Shown here: piece by piece, positions 43,083 through 51,995 of the stretch | Layout of the letters: each line of letters starts with the position of its first letter | Numbering within the stretch: position 1 is the first letter of the stretch | NCBI RefSeq assembly: GCF_043235035.1 | Contig: NZ_JAZAQF010000016.1 | Coordinates: 1-64,000 of the forward strand | Direction of reading: 5' to 3' | DNA: 64,000 nucleotides | DNA from: CACIAM-69d sp001698445 | Lineage (GTDB): Bacteria; Cyanobacteriota; Cyanobacteriia; CACIAM-69d | Translations under genes and position numbers: made by a program | Notes under the pieces: model-generated | What the model was told of the DNA's origin: nothing | The model's database searches: none | The model's input: only the letters and a program-made list of their open reading frames with translations

Positions 43083-44168
43083 ATGACCGACGCTGCCGCC
43101 CGTTTGGATTTGGCCATTTTGCATTTAGACTGCGTAACCCGTCGCTATCAAACCGGGCCGGCTGCGGTCGATCAGGTAACGCTCACCCTGATGCAGGGCG
43201 AACTTTTGGCGTTGTTGGGCCCCTCCGGCTGCGGCAAAACCACCTTGCTGCGACTTATTGCCGGGTTGGAAGCGCCGAATGAAGGGGCGATCGTGCTATC
43301 GGGGCGGCCCGTGGCGGGGCCAGGCGGTTGGGTTCCGCCGGAGCGCCGCCAACTGGGCATGGTCTTTCAGGATTACGCCCTGTTTCCCCACCTGACCGTG
43401 GCTCAAAATGTTGGTTTTGGGCTAGATCGATTGCGGAAACAGGCTCCCCAGGCTTTACACGATCGGGTGGCTGAGGCGATCGCCCTGGTGGGATTAGAAG
43501 GCCTGGAAAAACGCTACCCCCACGAACTGTCGGGCGGTCAACAGCAACGGGTGGCCCTGGCTCGATCAATCGCCCCGCAGCCGTCCCTGATTTTGTTGGA
43601 TGAGCCGCTGAGTAATTTGGATGCCCGGGTGCGCCAACGGTTGCGCCAGGAAGTGCGGGCCATTTTGAAGCGGGCCGGAGCCGCCGCCGTTTTTGTCACC
43701 CACGATCGGGAAGAGGCCATGGCAATCGCCGATCGGGTGGCCGTGATGCGTCGGGGCCAAATCGAGCAAATCGACAGCCCCGAAGGTCTCTATTGGGAGC
43801 CGGATTCTCGGTTTGTGGCTGGGTTTGTGGCAGAAACTAACTTCCTGATCGCCACCCGATCGGCCCAAGGTTGGCAAACGGAATTGGGGCTAATTTTGCC
43901 GGAACAACTGGGCAATGATCCCCCGGGCGATCGGGTGGAGCTGGCGATTCGCCAAACGGATGTGACCCTGGAAGCCGATCCCCAAGGCCACGGCCAATTG
44001 ATGGAGCGACAATTCCTAGGACGGGAATATGTTTACCTGGTGCAATTGCCCAGTGGTGAGCGGTTGCAAGTGGTCACGGACTGGCGGTGCAAGCTGGAAC
44101 CGGGCGATCGGGTGGATCTCAAGATCACCAGCCCCCGATTGCGGGCCTTCCCGATCGGCCCAGACTAA
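43083..44168 (+). CDS. futC: ABC transporter ATPase, ferric-iron (FutC/FbpC) type
   Basis: This 361-residue ATPase has Walker A GPSGCGKTT, Q-loop FQDYALFPHLTV, signature LSGGQQQR, Walker B LILLDEPLSNLD and the H-loop VTHDREEA, followed by a C-terminal TOBE-like regulatory region. The sequence style matches the iron(III) importer class, though sulphate, molybdate, spermidine or sugar ATPases are close relatives. No permease or binding protein lies beside it; in cyanobacteria fut genes are often scattered. ATG 43083 is chosen over GTG 43044. Confidence 0.8.
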   Translation: MTDAAARLDLAILHLDCVTRRYQTGPAAVDQVTLTLMQGELLALLGPSGCGKTTLLRLIAGLEAPNEGAIVLSGRPVAGPGGWVPPERRQLGMVFQDYALFPHLTVAQNVGFGLDRLRKQAPQALHDRVAEAIALVGLEGLEKRYPHELSGGQQQRVALARSIAPQPSLILLDEPLSNLDARVRQRLRQEVRAILKRAGAAAVFVTHDREEAMAIADRVAVMRRGQIEQIDSPEGLYWEPDSRFVAGFVAETNFLIATRSAQGWQTELGLILPEQLGNDPPGDRVELAIRQTDVTLEADPQGHGQLMERQFLGREYVYLVQLPSGERLQVVTDWRCKLEPGDRVDLKITSPRLRAFPIGPD

Positions 44169-44200
44169 TCCCGCTGCGCAACTCACGCGATTCAGCCAAC

Positions 44201-44923
44201 CTAGGCCGCTTGGGAGGGCTGATCGTGCGGGGAAACTTTGTGTTGGTCGATTGCAGCCTTGCATTGGTCGATCGAACCCCGAGCGCGCAGTTGCACCACC
44301 AAAGCACCATAGGCCCGCTCATTCTGTTGCAGCAGCGTCTTGGCTCGCAAAATCGACAAATTCATTTGGGCGGTGGCATTGGGGCGGTTGCCTTGGCCCT
44401 GGGTGCTGAGTTGGGCCCAAAGGCTCAGGAGTTTTTGGCGATCATCACTGCCGCCTTCCGCGTTGCCATACACCAACTGTTCAGCAGCAATGCCCGCCAT
44501 CCAAACGGTGGCGTAGTGGCTGAGAATGCGGGCCGGCACTTCACCGCGATCGAGCCATTGGGCCAGCTCCTGATCGGCAAATTGCACCCCACCGGAACCG
44601 GGATAGCCCTGCTGAAATGCTTCCCAAGCGTTGAGAGCATAGCCAGAAACGGGAATTTCCAACAAGTGGGCCACCAAAAAATGGCCCGCCTCGTGGTGCA
44701 AAATGCGATCGCGGTGGGCAGTCGATCGGTTGGCAAACCAGTCCACCAGCAACGTGCCGCCCCGACCTTGCCACCCAAAGCGATCGACCGCCGCCAATCC
44801 CAAAAAGCCAGCGGTGAACAGGGCTGGCACTTCCGCCGGGAGCGCAATCAAGGGGCCAAACAGGCTAGACAAGGTGACCACAAACACCCCGACCGCAACC
44901 AGATTGAGCGTGATGTTTCCCAT
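44201..44923 (-). CDS. Membrane-bound FtsH-like (M41) peptidase domain without AAA ATPase
   Basis: This 240-residue protein begins with two hydrophobic helices (about 8-28 and 31-47) and continues with a M41-type zinc site HHEAGHFLVAHLL (HEAGH at 77-81). The later stretch ATVWMAGIAAEQLVYGNAEGGSDDRQKLLSLWAQL resembles the FtsH peptidase region that supplies the third metal ligand (usual G-G-A-x-x-D). There is no Walker motif. It may be a small membrane protease or a substrate-binding relative such as the FtsHi-type proteins of chloroplasts. The active-site residues are present. Confidence 0.75.
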   Translation of the reverse strand: MGNITLNLVAVGVFVVTLSSLFGPLIALPAEVPALFTAGFLGLAAVDRFGWQGRGGTLLVDWFANRSTAHRDRILHHEAGHFLVAHLLEIPVSGYALNAWEAFQQGYPGSGGVQFADQELAQWLDRGEVPARILSHYATVWMAGIAAEQLVYGNAEGGSDDRQKLLSLWAQLSTQGQGNRPNATAQMNLSILRAKTLLQQNERAYGALVVQLRARGSIDQCKAAIDQHKVSPHDQPSQAA

Positions 44924-45003
44924 AGCGGCGGTGGCAAAGCGGCCAAAAACGGTATAAAGAACAGTATTTGTAGCTTAATAGTTTTTTCATAGAAACCCCT
45001 ATC

Positions 45004-45759
45004 ATGAGCGGAATTCCCCAGGATTTAGCCGAGGCGATCGCCCAAGCCCGCAGTGCCACCCTTGCCGCTTTGGATGAGGGGCTGACGCTCATTCAGGTGG
45101 AACTGGTTTTGCCGGAGCTGAAAGTGATGCCTGTGGCAGAAAGTTTCCTCGCGGCCTTGGAACCCTGGGGCGATCGGCTCAAAATCTTCTTCCCCGACGC
45201 GGGGGCGGCCGCCTTGGCCCGGCGCGATTGGGGCGATCGCCCTTTTCGGATCACCGATGTGGGATCGGGGCGCACTCCCATGACCGGCAAGGTGCAACCG
45301 GAGGATGGCATCTTTTTGTTCATTGAACCGTCGGCCGTGGAAGTGACTCAGGTGGAGCAACTGTGCCAAGAGGCGGGCGATCGACCCGTGATTTTCCTGA
45401 ATCCTCGGATGGAAGACCTGGCGATCATTGGCATTGGCTACGCGGGCCGGCAACTGCGCGATCGGTTCTTAAACCGAATTGTCACGGCCTATTATCTGCG
45501 CCCCATCGAAGGAGCAGCCGTGCGCCGGGCTTTCCCGGGCCAGTGGGAAGTGTGGCTGGAACCCGCTGACGAGAATGCTGACTATCAATTGGTGGCCACC
45601 CGTCCCCAACGGCCTGCTGGCGAGGCCCTGGATGAAATCTTGCTGCAAGCCACTGGCGGCCAAGAAACCAACAGCCCCAACGCAGCCGTAAATGCGGCGG
45701 CCCAGCGCCAAGGCTTCCTGGGGCAATTGCAAAATTTCCTGAAGGCCCTCAGCAACTAG
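45004..45759 (+). CDS. DUF1995-family protein (LPA3-like)
   Basis: This 251-residue soluble protein has the DUF1995 pattern with the early LAEAIAQARSATLAALDEGLTLIQVELVLPELK and the late RPVIFLNPRMEDLAIIGIGYAGRQLRDRFLNRIVTAYYLRP, ending in an acidic WEVWLEPADE stretch. Plant relatives (LPA3) help photosystem II assembly and a cyanobacterial role of that kind is inferred from the family only. The C terminus is Gln/Ala-rich. Confidence 0.85.
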   Translation: MSGIPQDLAEAIAQARSATLAALDEGLTLIQVELVLPELKVMPVAESFLAALEPWGDRLKIFFPDAGAAALARRDWGDRPFRITDVGSGRTPMTGKVQPEDGIFLFIEPSAVEVTQVEQLCQEAGDRPVIFLNPRMEDLAIIGIGYAGRQLRDRFLNRIVTAYYLRPIEGAAVRRAFPGQWEVWLEPADENADYQLVATRPQRPAGEALDEILLQATGGQETNSPNAAVNAAAQRQGFLGQLQNFLKALSN

Positions 45760-46164
45760 AACTTCCGCAGTTAGGGCTTCTGCCATTGGGTTAATCAACG
45801 GATTGAAGACGAGGGGAAGCGGGAAGCAGGTTTGAATACAAGCTATCGGCTCGATCGAGTCCGGCTGTGATGGCTAATGTTGCGAACCCCAACCCATCCA
45901 AACAGGAGGTTTAAACCCCTTGTCCCTTGCGATCAAACAACGACAGCGCGATCGAACAACAGCAGCGCGATCGGCTTGATCGGCTACAGCCATCACCGTA
46001 ACTTGTGACGATTCTCACGGGTGATCGCGGATCAGGTATTAAGCGGTCAAAACCTGATGGCGCTAAGCTGTAAGTCGAATTAACGGCGGTCTGCGAGGAA
46101 CTCCCCCATCAGATCGCGATCGTGAACTGGCATGTTGGGGCGATCGCACGTCAAGATAATAGGT
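45760..46164. other. Intergenic region before the phosphatase gene
   Basis: This 405-bp gap contains a diverged copy of the dispersed palindrome (AGGTTTAAACCCCTTG, 45907-45922) and several GCGATCG words in loose repetition (45930-45985). No gene is supported; the promoter of the phosphatase should lie near 46020-46120. Confidence 0.4.
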
Positions 46165-46923
46165 ATGGATGCGACTTCAGCGACTCGAAAAATTGTCATT
46201 GGTGATGTCCACGGACAATACGATGGCTTAATGCACTTGTTGGGCTTGATTGCACCTGGTCAGGATGATCAGCTCTGCTTTGTGGGTGATTTAATCGATC
46301 GCGGCCCCAAAAGTGCCCAGGTGGTGGATTTCGTGATGCATAGCCCCTACCAATGCTTGCTGGGGAATCACGAACGCATGTTGCTGGACATTTTGCACGA
46401 GGGTCAAGTGCTGCAACAACCGCTACAAGCCTGGCTTTTCAGCGGTGGACAAATGACCCTGGTGAGCTATCAAGATTTTTATGGTGAGCCGGGAATTCCC
46501 CATGCTCACTTTGACTGGATGCGATCGCTCCCCCTTTACGTTGATTGGGGTGACTATTGGATCGTCCACGCGGGGGTGGATCCCACCTTGCCCTTAGATG
46601 TGCAAGGCATTCAGCAATTTTGTTGGATCCGTGACTCGTTCCACAGCTTCCCCCAGCCCTACTTCAACGACAAAACGATCGTGACGGGCCACACCATCAC
46701 CTTCACGCTCCCGGGCATTGAACCGGGGCAATTGGCTCGGGGGCCCGGCTGGCTGGACATTGACACCGGAGCCTATCACCCCCGCAGCGGTTGGTTGACG
46801 GGCGTTGACCTCACTCAGCAAATGGTCTACCAGGTCAATATTTATCGCAGTGAAACCCGAATTCGGCCCCTGGCGGAAGCGACGATTTCGATCATGCCAG
46901 AGGCCGTGGTGGGTCGATTCTAG
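46165..46923 (+). CDS. PPP-family metallophosphatase
   Basis: This 252-residue phosphoesterase has the full metal-binding set: GDVHGQYD, GDLIDRGPKS, LLGNHERML and later His residues in WIVHAGVDP and VTGHTITF. The layout matches bacterial protein Ser/Thr phosphatases of the PrpA/PP1 type, and diadenosine tetraphosphatase (ApaH) is the closest alternative. It could reverse the action of kinases such as that at 29.3 kb, but no direct link is visible. ATG 46165 is chosen as it precedes the first strand; an upstream ATG at 46132 exists. Confidence 0.85.
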   Translation: MDATSATRKIVIGDVHGQYDGLMHLLGLIAPGQDDQLCFVGDLIDRGPKSAQVVDFVMHSPYQCLLGNHERMLLDILHEGQVLQQPLQAWLFSGGQMTLVSYQDFYGEPGIPHAHFDWMRSLPLYVDWGDYWIVHAGVDPTLPLDVQGIQQFCWIRDSFHSFPQPYFNDKTIVTGHTITFTLPGIEPGQLARGPGWLDIDTGAYHPRSGWLTGVDLTQQMVYQVNIYRSETRIRPLAEATISIMPEAVVGRF

Positions 46924-46966
46924 GGGCGATCGCCTGTTTTCAGTGCCCGTTTTTAGCGCAGGGCCG

Positions 46967-47800
46967 CTAGCGCAGGGCCGATCGCACAAATCCTTGATAT
47001 TCCGCATTGTCCAACCCCATGCCATTGCTACCATTGGGGCCAATCAGTTGCAGCAATCGCGCCACCCGTTCATCGCTGTTGGGGTGAGTACTGAGGATGG
47101 CAGGCGGTTCCCGCCGACTACGAAGTTTTTGTAAAAAGCTGGGCAACCCGATCGGGGCATATTGGGCCCGTTGCAGCAGGGTCACCCCCACTTGATCGGA
47201 CTCAAATTCCGCTTGGCGACTGCGGGGCAAATTTAACGCCAACTCCACACCCAGGCTGGTGGCCCGGCGGCGATCGAGACCCGTGGCGCTCAAAATTCCG
47301 TCCGACAGGGCCCGGCTCCGCAGGTTTTTAACCACATGGCGCTCGGTGATGTGGCCAATTTCGTGGGCCATCACGCCAGCGAGTTCCGCTTCGTTTTCGG
47401 CCGCAACCATCAGCCCCAAATTGACATAAACAAAACCGCCCATGGTGGCAAAGGCGTTGATATCGCGGCTGTTGACCACCCGAAAGGTGTAGGGAATGTT
47501 GGGGCGGCTGCTGACGGCGGCGAGGCGCTGCCCGATCGAGTCCACCAGCCGATTGAGGGGACTGTTATTCACCAATCGCAATTGGCGGCTCAGTTCCCGA
47601 TCGATCTGTCGCCCTAAATCCACTTCTTGGGCATCGGAAAGATTCGAGAGTTGATAAACTTCAAAGCCGCGTCGGAGCAGGTCTAACCAATCGACTGCTT
47701 GGACGATCGGTGGCGTGCTGAGGGTGGTGATCACGGCCGCACAAAGGGCCAGCAAACCGTAAATCCAGCGGCGCGATCGCCCGGAGGTGAGGAAAGTCAT
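46967..47800 (-). CDS. M48-family metalloprotease, exported
   Basis: From ATG 47800 this 277-residue protein has a signal peptide or membrane anchor (WIYGLLALCAAVITTLSTPPIVQA), the zinc site AHEIGHITERH (about 146-156) and the third ligand in RQAEFESDQVGV. Other family words are NAFATMGGFVYVNLGLM and STHPNSDERVARL. It is a BepA/LoiP-like periplasmic protease that likely works in envelope quality control. The active site is complete. Confidence 0.9.
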   Translation of the reverse strand: MTFLTSGRSRRWIYGLLALCAAVITTLSTPPIVQAVDWLDLLRRGFEVYQLSNLSDAQEVDLGRQIDRELSRQLRLVNNSPLNRLVDSIGQRLAAVSSRPNIPYTFRVVNSRDINAFATMGGFVYVNLGLMVAAENEAELAGVMAHEIGHITERHVVKNLRSRALSDGILSATGLDRRRATSLGVELALNLPRSRQAEFESDQVGVTLLQRAQYAPIGLPSFLQKLRSRREPPAILSTHPNSDERVARLLQLIGPNGSNGMGLDNAEYQGFVRSALR

Positions 47801-48155
47801 AGCTTCAGTTCCTTTGCCGATCCCTTTTCCCATCTATCATTGACCGGGATGCCTGAAAACTGCGGGATTCGATCGGCCACTGACGCGATCGACCAATCCT
47901 TAACTAGGCTGCTCTAAATGACGGAATTTCTCATTCTCAAGATCCAACGACACTGTACTTTGGAGATAGAAATCAGCAGGGGTTCATCAACGGTCGAAAT
48001 TGTCCAAGTTTAACCATTCCCATCGCCAACATTTCCCACCTTCAGCATTTCCAACACTCTTCAGCATTTAAAACTCCCAGGATTCAGCATTTCCAGGATT
48101 TAGCATTTCCAACACAAGGGTTAACCAACAGCTAGGCAAGGATTGAGGTATTGGC
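47801..48155. repeat. Intergenic region with CAGCATTTCCA-type repeats
   Basis: This 355-bp gap lies between divergent genes. Positions 48041-48113 contain four imperfect copies of TTCAGCATTTCCAAC with spacers of a few bases. The rest holds the two promoters and no gene that I can support. Confidence 0.55.
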
Positions 48156-48578
48156 GTGGAAACAGCGGAGCGAGCAAATCAGCAGGTGAACCCAATCCAA
48201 ATCACCTATCCTGAGAAAACGGTGCATCGAGCCGCGCGTGCTGTCCGTTGTGCACCGTTTGGGGTGAAGTTCTACGAGTCCATGCGCAGTCGCAGTGTGG
48301 CGATTGCGGAGTTGGTGGGTGCGGCGGCTGTGCAACAATCAATGACCCGATCGCCCTTGAGCGAATTGGCCGCAGAAAACGAACTGATGTGGTTGATTCA
48401 GGTGGGGATGTTACGACGGGAGGTTGATGGTCAAGGTTTGACCGATCGATTCCGACTCACGCCCCTAGGTTTTTTATTGCTCGATCAGTGGCAAGCGAAT
48501 CCCGTCGCCTGGACTCAGGGCCGATGGGGCGATCGCCTGCGGAATGGTTTGTGGCGCTGGGGACGGTGGCCCCTCTAA
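48156..48578 (+). CDS. Conserved cyanobacterial protein (Npun_F0494-like)
   Basis: This 140-residue protein has YPEKTVHRAARAVRCAPFGVKFYESMRSRSV, a helical middle with LSELAAENELMWLIQVGMLRREVDGQGLTDRFRLTPLG that looks like a winged-helix unit, and a Trp/Arg-rich tail (GDRLRNGLWRWGRWPL). From memory it belongs to a small protein family restricted to cyanobacteria with no known function; DNA binding is conceivable. GTG 48156 is the start. Confidence 0.65.
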   Translation: METAERANQQVNPIQITYPEKTVHRAARAVRCAPFGVKFYESMRSRSVAIAELVGAAAVQQSMTRSPLSELAAENELMWLIQVGMLRREVDGQGLTDRFRLTPLGFLLLDQWQANPVAWTQGRWGDRLRNGLWRWGRWPL

Positions 48579-48777
48579 GCTCCGCTCTCTCGTTTCATTG
48601 CTCAGTTTCATCTTTCAGTTCTGTCCTCCGGTTGCGGCCCGGATTTCGACGCAGACCTCGGCATGAATCCTTCCCCGCCGTGGCGAAGGCTCTTGCCCCT
48701 TAAAACATTTCAGTAATCGCAGTATTTGGGATAACCGATTGTCTATCGGTTCCGAAGTTGAAGGTTAATCAACGGTT

Positions 48778-50205
48778 ATGGACACACAGGCTCTCAACGC
48801 AATTTTGCTCATCGGCACAGGTAGCGCGGCCGGGAAGTCGCTGTTGGCTTCAGCGCTCGGTCGGCTGCTGTATCGACGGGGCCTGAAGGTGGCTCCCTTC
48901 CAAGCCCAAAGCACCTCCTCGATGCTCTACACCACCAACCAAGGGGAACAAATCGCCTATTTTCAGGCGGTGCAAGCCTGGGCGGCCCGCACGGAACCCC
49001 AAGCGGATTTCAATCCCCGCTGTCCTGGTGATCAGTCTCCGGAACGGGTCTGGGCGGTGCTCAAACAATCCCTTGAGCGGTTAACTCAGTCCTTTGATGT
49101 GTTGGTGGCTGACGGGGTGGGCAGTCCGGCCGATGCGTATTTGACGGGGCAGGATGTTTGTAACTTGCACTTGGCGCAAACCCTGAATGCGCCTGTGGTG
49201 TTGGTGGTGGATGCCGATCGGGGGGGCTGGTTGGCCAGCGCGATCGGGACATTGGAGCTGATGGATCCAACCGAAAAAGCACTGGTACGGGCGATCATCA
49301 TCAACAAATATCGGGGGAATCCCGATCGGCTCAAGCCCGGTCGCGATTGGTTGGAACAGCGCACCGGAATTCCCGTGGTGGGAGTCATGCCTTGGCTCCA
49401 GAACCTCTTCCCTTCGCCTGAGTCGATCGACCTGTTTGCTCGCCGTCGTCGTCAATCGGACATTGAAACCACGATCGCCGCTGTGCGCTTGCCCCACATC
49501 GCCAGCTTCAGCGACTTGGATCCGTTGTCGGCCGAGCCAACGGTTTCCCTGCGCTACATTGATTTGGGTCAAGAATTGGGCTATCCCGACGCGGTGGTTT
49601 TGCCGCGATCGAACAACCTGGCCGAAGATCTCCAGGCCCTGCACCAATCCGGCTTTGCGGAAGATCTTCAGCAATACGCGATCGCGGGCGGCACTATTTT
49701 GGGCATTGGCGAAGGATTCCAGATGCTGGGTCGCCAGGTGGTGCAACTGCAAGGGCTAGACACCGCTTCCCAAGAACTGATGGGGCTGGATCTGTTACCC
49801 ATCTCCAGCATCACCACGGGCGACTGGATTGATCGAGAACGCCAGGCCACCTCCAACTATCCCCAAGCGGGCTTACCGGTCACCAGCCGCGAATTTCGCC
49901 AAAGCTACACCCAAATTTTGGACAGCCAAAGTGTGCAATCCCTCTTTGATGATTCCAAACTGGGCGTGGTGTCCAGCAGCCAACTGGTTTGGGGAACCTA
50001 TCTCACGGACATTTTTGATAGCAGTCCGTGGCGGCGAGCTTGGCTCAATCGTTTGCGTCATCAACGGGGTCTGTCTTCCTTGCCCACGGGAATTCCCGAC
50101 TACCGGGAGCACCGGGATATGTTGCTGGACTCACTGGCCGACGATGTGGCGGTCAATATCAATCTCGATCGACTCTGGGCCGCCATCGGCCTTCACTTTA
50201 AATAA
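48778..50205 (+). CDS. cobQ: CobQ (cobyric acid synthase)-family protein lacking glutaminase residues
   Basis: This 475-residue protein matches CobQ along its length: P-loop GTGSAAGKSLL, VAPFQAQ, DGVGSPADAYL, VVDADRGGW, RLPHIASFSDLDPL, VVLPRSNNLAEDLQAL and WGTYLTDIFDSSPWRRAWLN. In active CobQ the nucleophile Cys lies in a GIC-G-x-QMLG motif and the His in GTYLHGIF. Here the positions read GIGEGFQMLG (Gly311 for Cys) and GTYLTDIF (Thr410 for His), and the usual MNPVLLKP region is replaced. Glutamine hydrolysis is therefore not expected. It may use ammonia, have another role, or be a regulator. The gene is otherwise intact with normal codon use. Confidence 0.75.
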   Translation: MDTQALNAILLIGTGSAAGKSLLASALGRLLYRRGLKVAPFQAQSTSSMLYTTNQGEQIAYFQAVQAWAARTEPQADFNPRCPGDQSPERVWAVLKQSLERLTQSFDVLVADGVGSPADAYLTGQDVCNLHLAQTLNAPVVLVVDADRGGWLASAIGTLELMDPTEKALVRAIIINKYRGNPDRLKPGRDWLEQRTGIPVVGVMPWLQNLFPSPESIDLFARRRRQSDIETTIAAVRLPHIASFSDLDPLSAEPTVSLRYIDLGQELGYPDAVVLPRSNNLAEDLQALHQSGFAEDLQQYAIAGGTILGIGEGFQMLGRQVVQLQGLDTASQELMGLDLLPISSITTGDWIDRERQATSNYPQAGLPVTSREFRQSYTQILDSQSVQSLFDDSKLGVVSSSQLVWGTYLTDIFDSSPWRRAWLNRLRHQRGLSSLPTGIPDYREHRDMLLDSLADDVAVNINLDRLWAAIGLHFK

Positions 50206-50256
50206 CGCAACAGAATGAGCGATTCAAGACGCGGCTCAGGATGTTGCTTCAGAAAA

Positions 50257-50328
50257 TGGGTGACCTGGGATTCGAACCCAGAACCAGCGGATTAAGAGTC
50301 CGATGCGCTGCCGTTGCGCCAGTCACCC
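50257..50328 (-). tRNA. tRNA-Lys (anticodon CTT)
   Basis: The 72-nt minus-strand sequence folds as a full cloverleaf: acceptor GGGTGAC/GTCACCC with discriminator A, D arm GCGC-AACGGCA-GCGC, anticodon loop CTCTTAA with anticodon CTT, and T arm CTGGG-TTCGAAT-CCCAG. CCA is not encoded. It lies 52 bp after the cobQ-like gene on the opposite strand. Confidence 0.95.
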
Positions 50329-50762
50329 TGGTTGCTTGTGGGTCAAGCTTGTTTATATTGCCAAAGATGCTGAAAAAGTTCAAGCACCTTTGCCAGAATT
50401 CACCCAAAATGGGAATGGAAAACACGATCGCCCCCGCCAAGGATCGCGATCGGCCAGCAAATTAGCCCCTCAGCGGCGAGACTCTCAGGCGCTAGACTCT
50501 CAAGCGCTAGATTCTCAGCCAAAGCACAATAGGGTTAGTTTGCCGTTTCCAAGCTTGGCATTTCCCGATCGGCTCATCTCCAGCATCCGCCAACCCCCGC
50601 GCACCCTGCCCAATCCGCTGCCCGATCGTCCCTTGGCAGCCGCTGGTGGTGATGCCCAGTGGCGAAAAGCGGCCAGTTCCGCGATCGGGGCCCCGCAATT
50701 CGGGATGAGTGATACCTTGGCTAGAGTTGGCATTCACGGCGGCGAGTTGGGAGAGCAAGGTT
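50329..50762. repeat. Intergenic region with a 15-bp repeat
   Basis: This 434-bp gap includes three imperfect 15-bp units of the type GCGCTAGACTCTCAA at about 50475-50519. Promoters of the tRNA and of the GAF-PAS gene should be at its two ends. No gene is supported. Confidence 0.6.
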
Positions 50763-51890
50763 ATGAGCGATCGCGATGGGTCCGGCATCTTGGCCAGTCC
50801 CGAGGTTTCCAGACTCAATGCTGAAATCGATCGCCTTAATGCCCACAACGCTGCCCTTCGTCTTCAGCAGGAACTGTTGGGCAGTTGGATCGTGACAGCC
50901 CGAATGACCACCGCCACCGGCTTGGTGTTGCGGGCCCTGACTCAACAGATCTTGGAAGCCCTGCAATCCCTGTGCCAGGCAGAACAGGGCAGTATTTTTC
51001 TCCTCGATGAGCACCTGCAAGCCACGGAATGTTTGTTGGCCCGAGGCTCCACCATTCGGGAGCAAAAGCGAGAAATCGTTAACCAAATTCTGAAAGAAGG
51101 GCTGGCGGCCTGGACGATTCAGCATCGACAAATCGCGATCGTGATGGACACCATGACCGATGAGCGGTGGTTGCAACTGCCCAACCAACCCTACACGGTG
51201 CGATCGGCCCTTTGCATCCCCATCCAGCGCGGAAAACGGCTGTTGGCGCTGGCCACTCTCATGCATAGCCAACCGCACCACTTCACTCCTTTGCGTGTGG
51301 AGCAGGCCCAATTTGCCGCCGATGCGATCGCCCTCAATTTAGAAAACGCCTTGCTCTATGACCAACTCACCAGCACCCTAAACGAAAGCAAAGAGGATCT
51401 TCTTAGTCACGAAGCGCCGTCCTTTGGGGGCGAGTCCAACGCCTTGCCCTCCTTGGCGAACCCCTTTGAAGACTCGATCGCCAGCTCCAACATTCTCCCC
51501 AGCAGCATCCAAAGTGCGGTCAATGCCAGCGAAGCCCGCGGCCTCGAAGAAACCGGCCTTTACATCACCACCGCTGAAGGGCGATTGCGTTACGTTAACC
51601 GCTGCTTTGCTCAAATTTTTGGCTATCGGCGGCGCGAATTGGCGCGGGTTGAATCCATCCTGGATTTAATTCCCGTGGACTATCAAGCCATGCTGGTTCA
51701 CAAGCTGGAAGACTGCATTCGCGACAACCAGCGCCCCTTAAGTTGCTTGCTGCCGGGACTGCATCGATCGGGGCGGTTGATTGGCCTCGACTTGTACGGT
51801 GAGCGGATTCACTTTTCCGGCGAACCGGGCGTGATTGGCATGGTGCGCCGGGTCGATTCATCGCCCTATCGCACGGGCAACACCGTTTAA
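50763..51890 (+). CDS. GAF-PAS sensory protein without output domain
   Basis: This 375-residue protein has a short N-terminal coiled coil (VSRLNAEIDRLNAHNAALRLQQELL), a GAF domain (about 50-195, with GSIFLLDEHL and VRSALCIPIQRGKRLLALATL), a Ser/Asn-rich linker and a PAS domain (about 255-370, with GLYITTAEGRLRYVNRCFAQIFGYRRRELARVESILDLI). No kinase, cyclase or helix-turn-helix follows. It may signal through protein contacts. The GAF domain lacks an obvious bilin-binding Cys-His. AAGG precedes ATG 50763. Confidence 0.82.
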   Translation: MSDRDGSGILASPEVSRLNAEIDRLNAHNAALRLQQELLGSWIVTARMTTATGLVLRALTQQILEALQSLCQAEQGSIFLLDEHLQATECLLARGSTIREQKREIVNQILKEGLAAWTIQHRQIAIVMDTMTDERWLQLPNQPYTVRSALCIPIQRGKRLLALATLMHSQPHHFTPLRVEQAQFAADAIALNLENALLYDQLTSTLNESKEDLLSHEAPSFGGESNALPSLANPFEDSIASSNILPSSIQSAVNASEARGLEETGLYITTAEGRLRYVNRCFAQIFGYRRRELARVESILDLIPVDYQAMLVHKLEDCIRDNQRPLSCLLPGLHRSGRLIGLDLYGERIHFSGEPGVIGMVRRVDSSPYRTGNTV

Positions 51891-51995
51891 GGAGAGTGGT
51901 TGAATTAGCCAGTGGTCTACGGGTCAGGTGGGCATTGCCCACCCTACCGGCTGTTGATTAACCCTTGACCCGATCGCGCCCCGGAGTCCTGGTGG

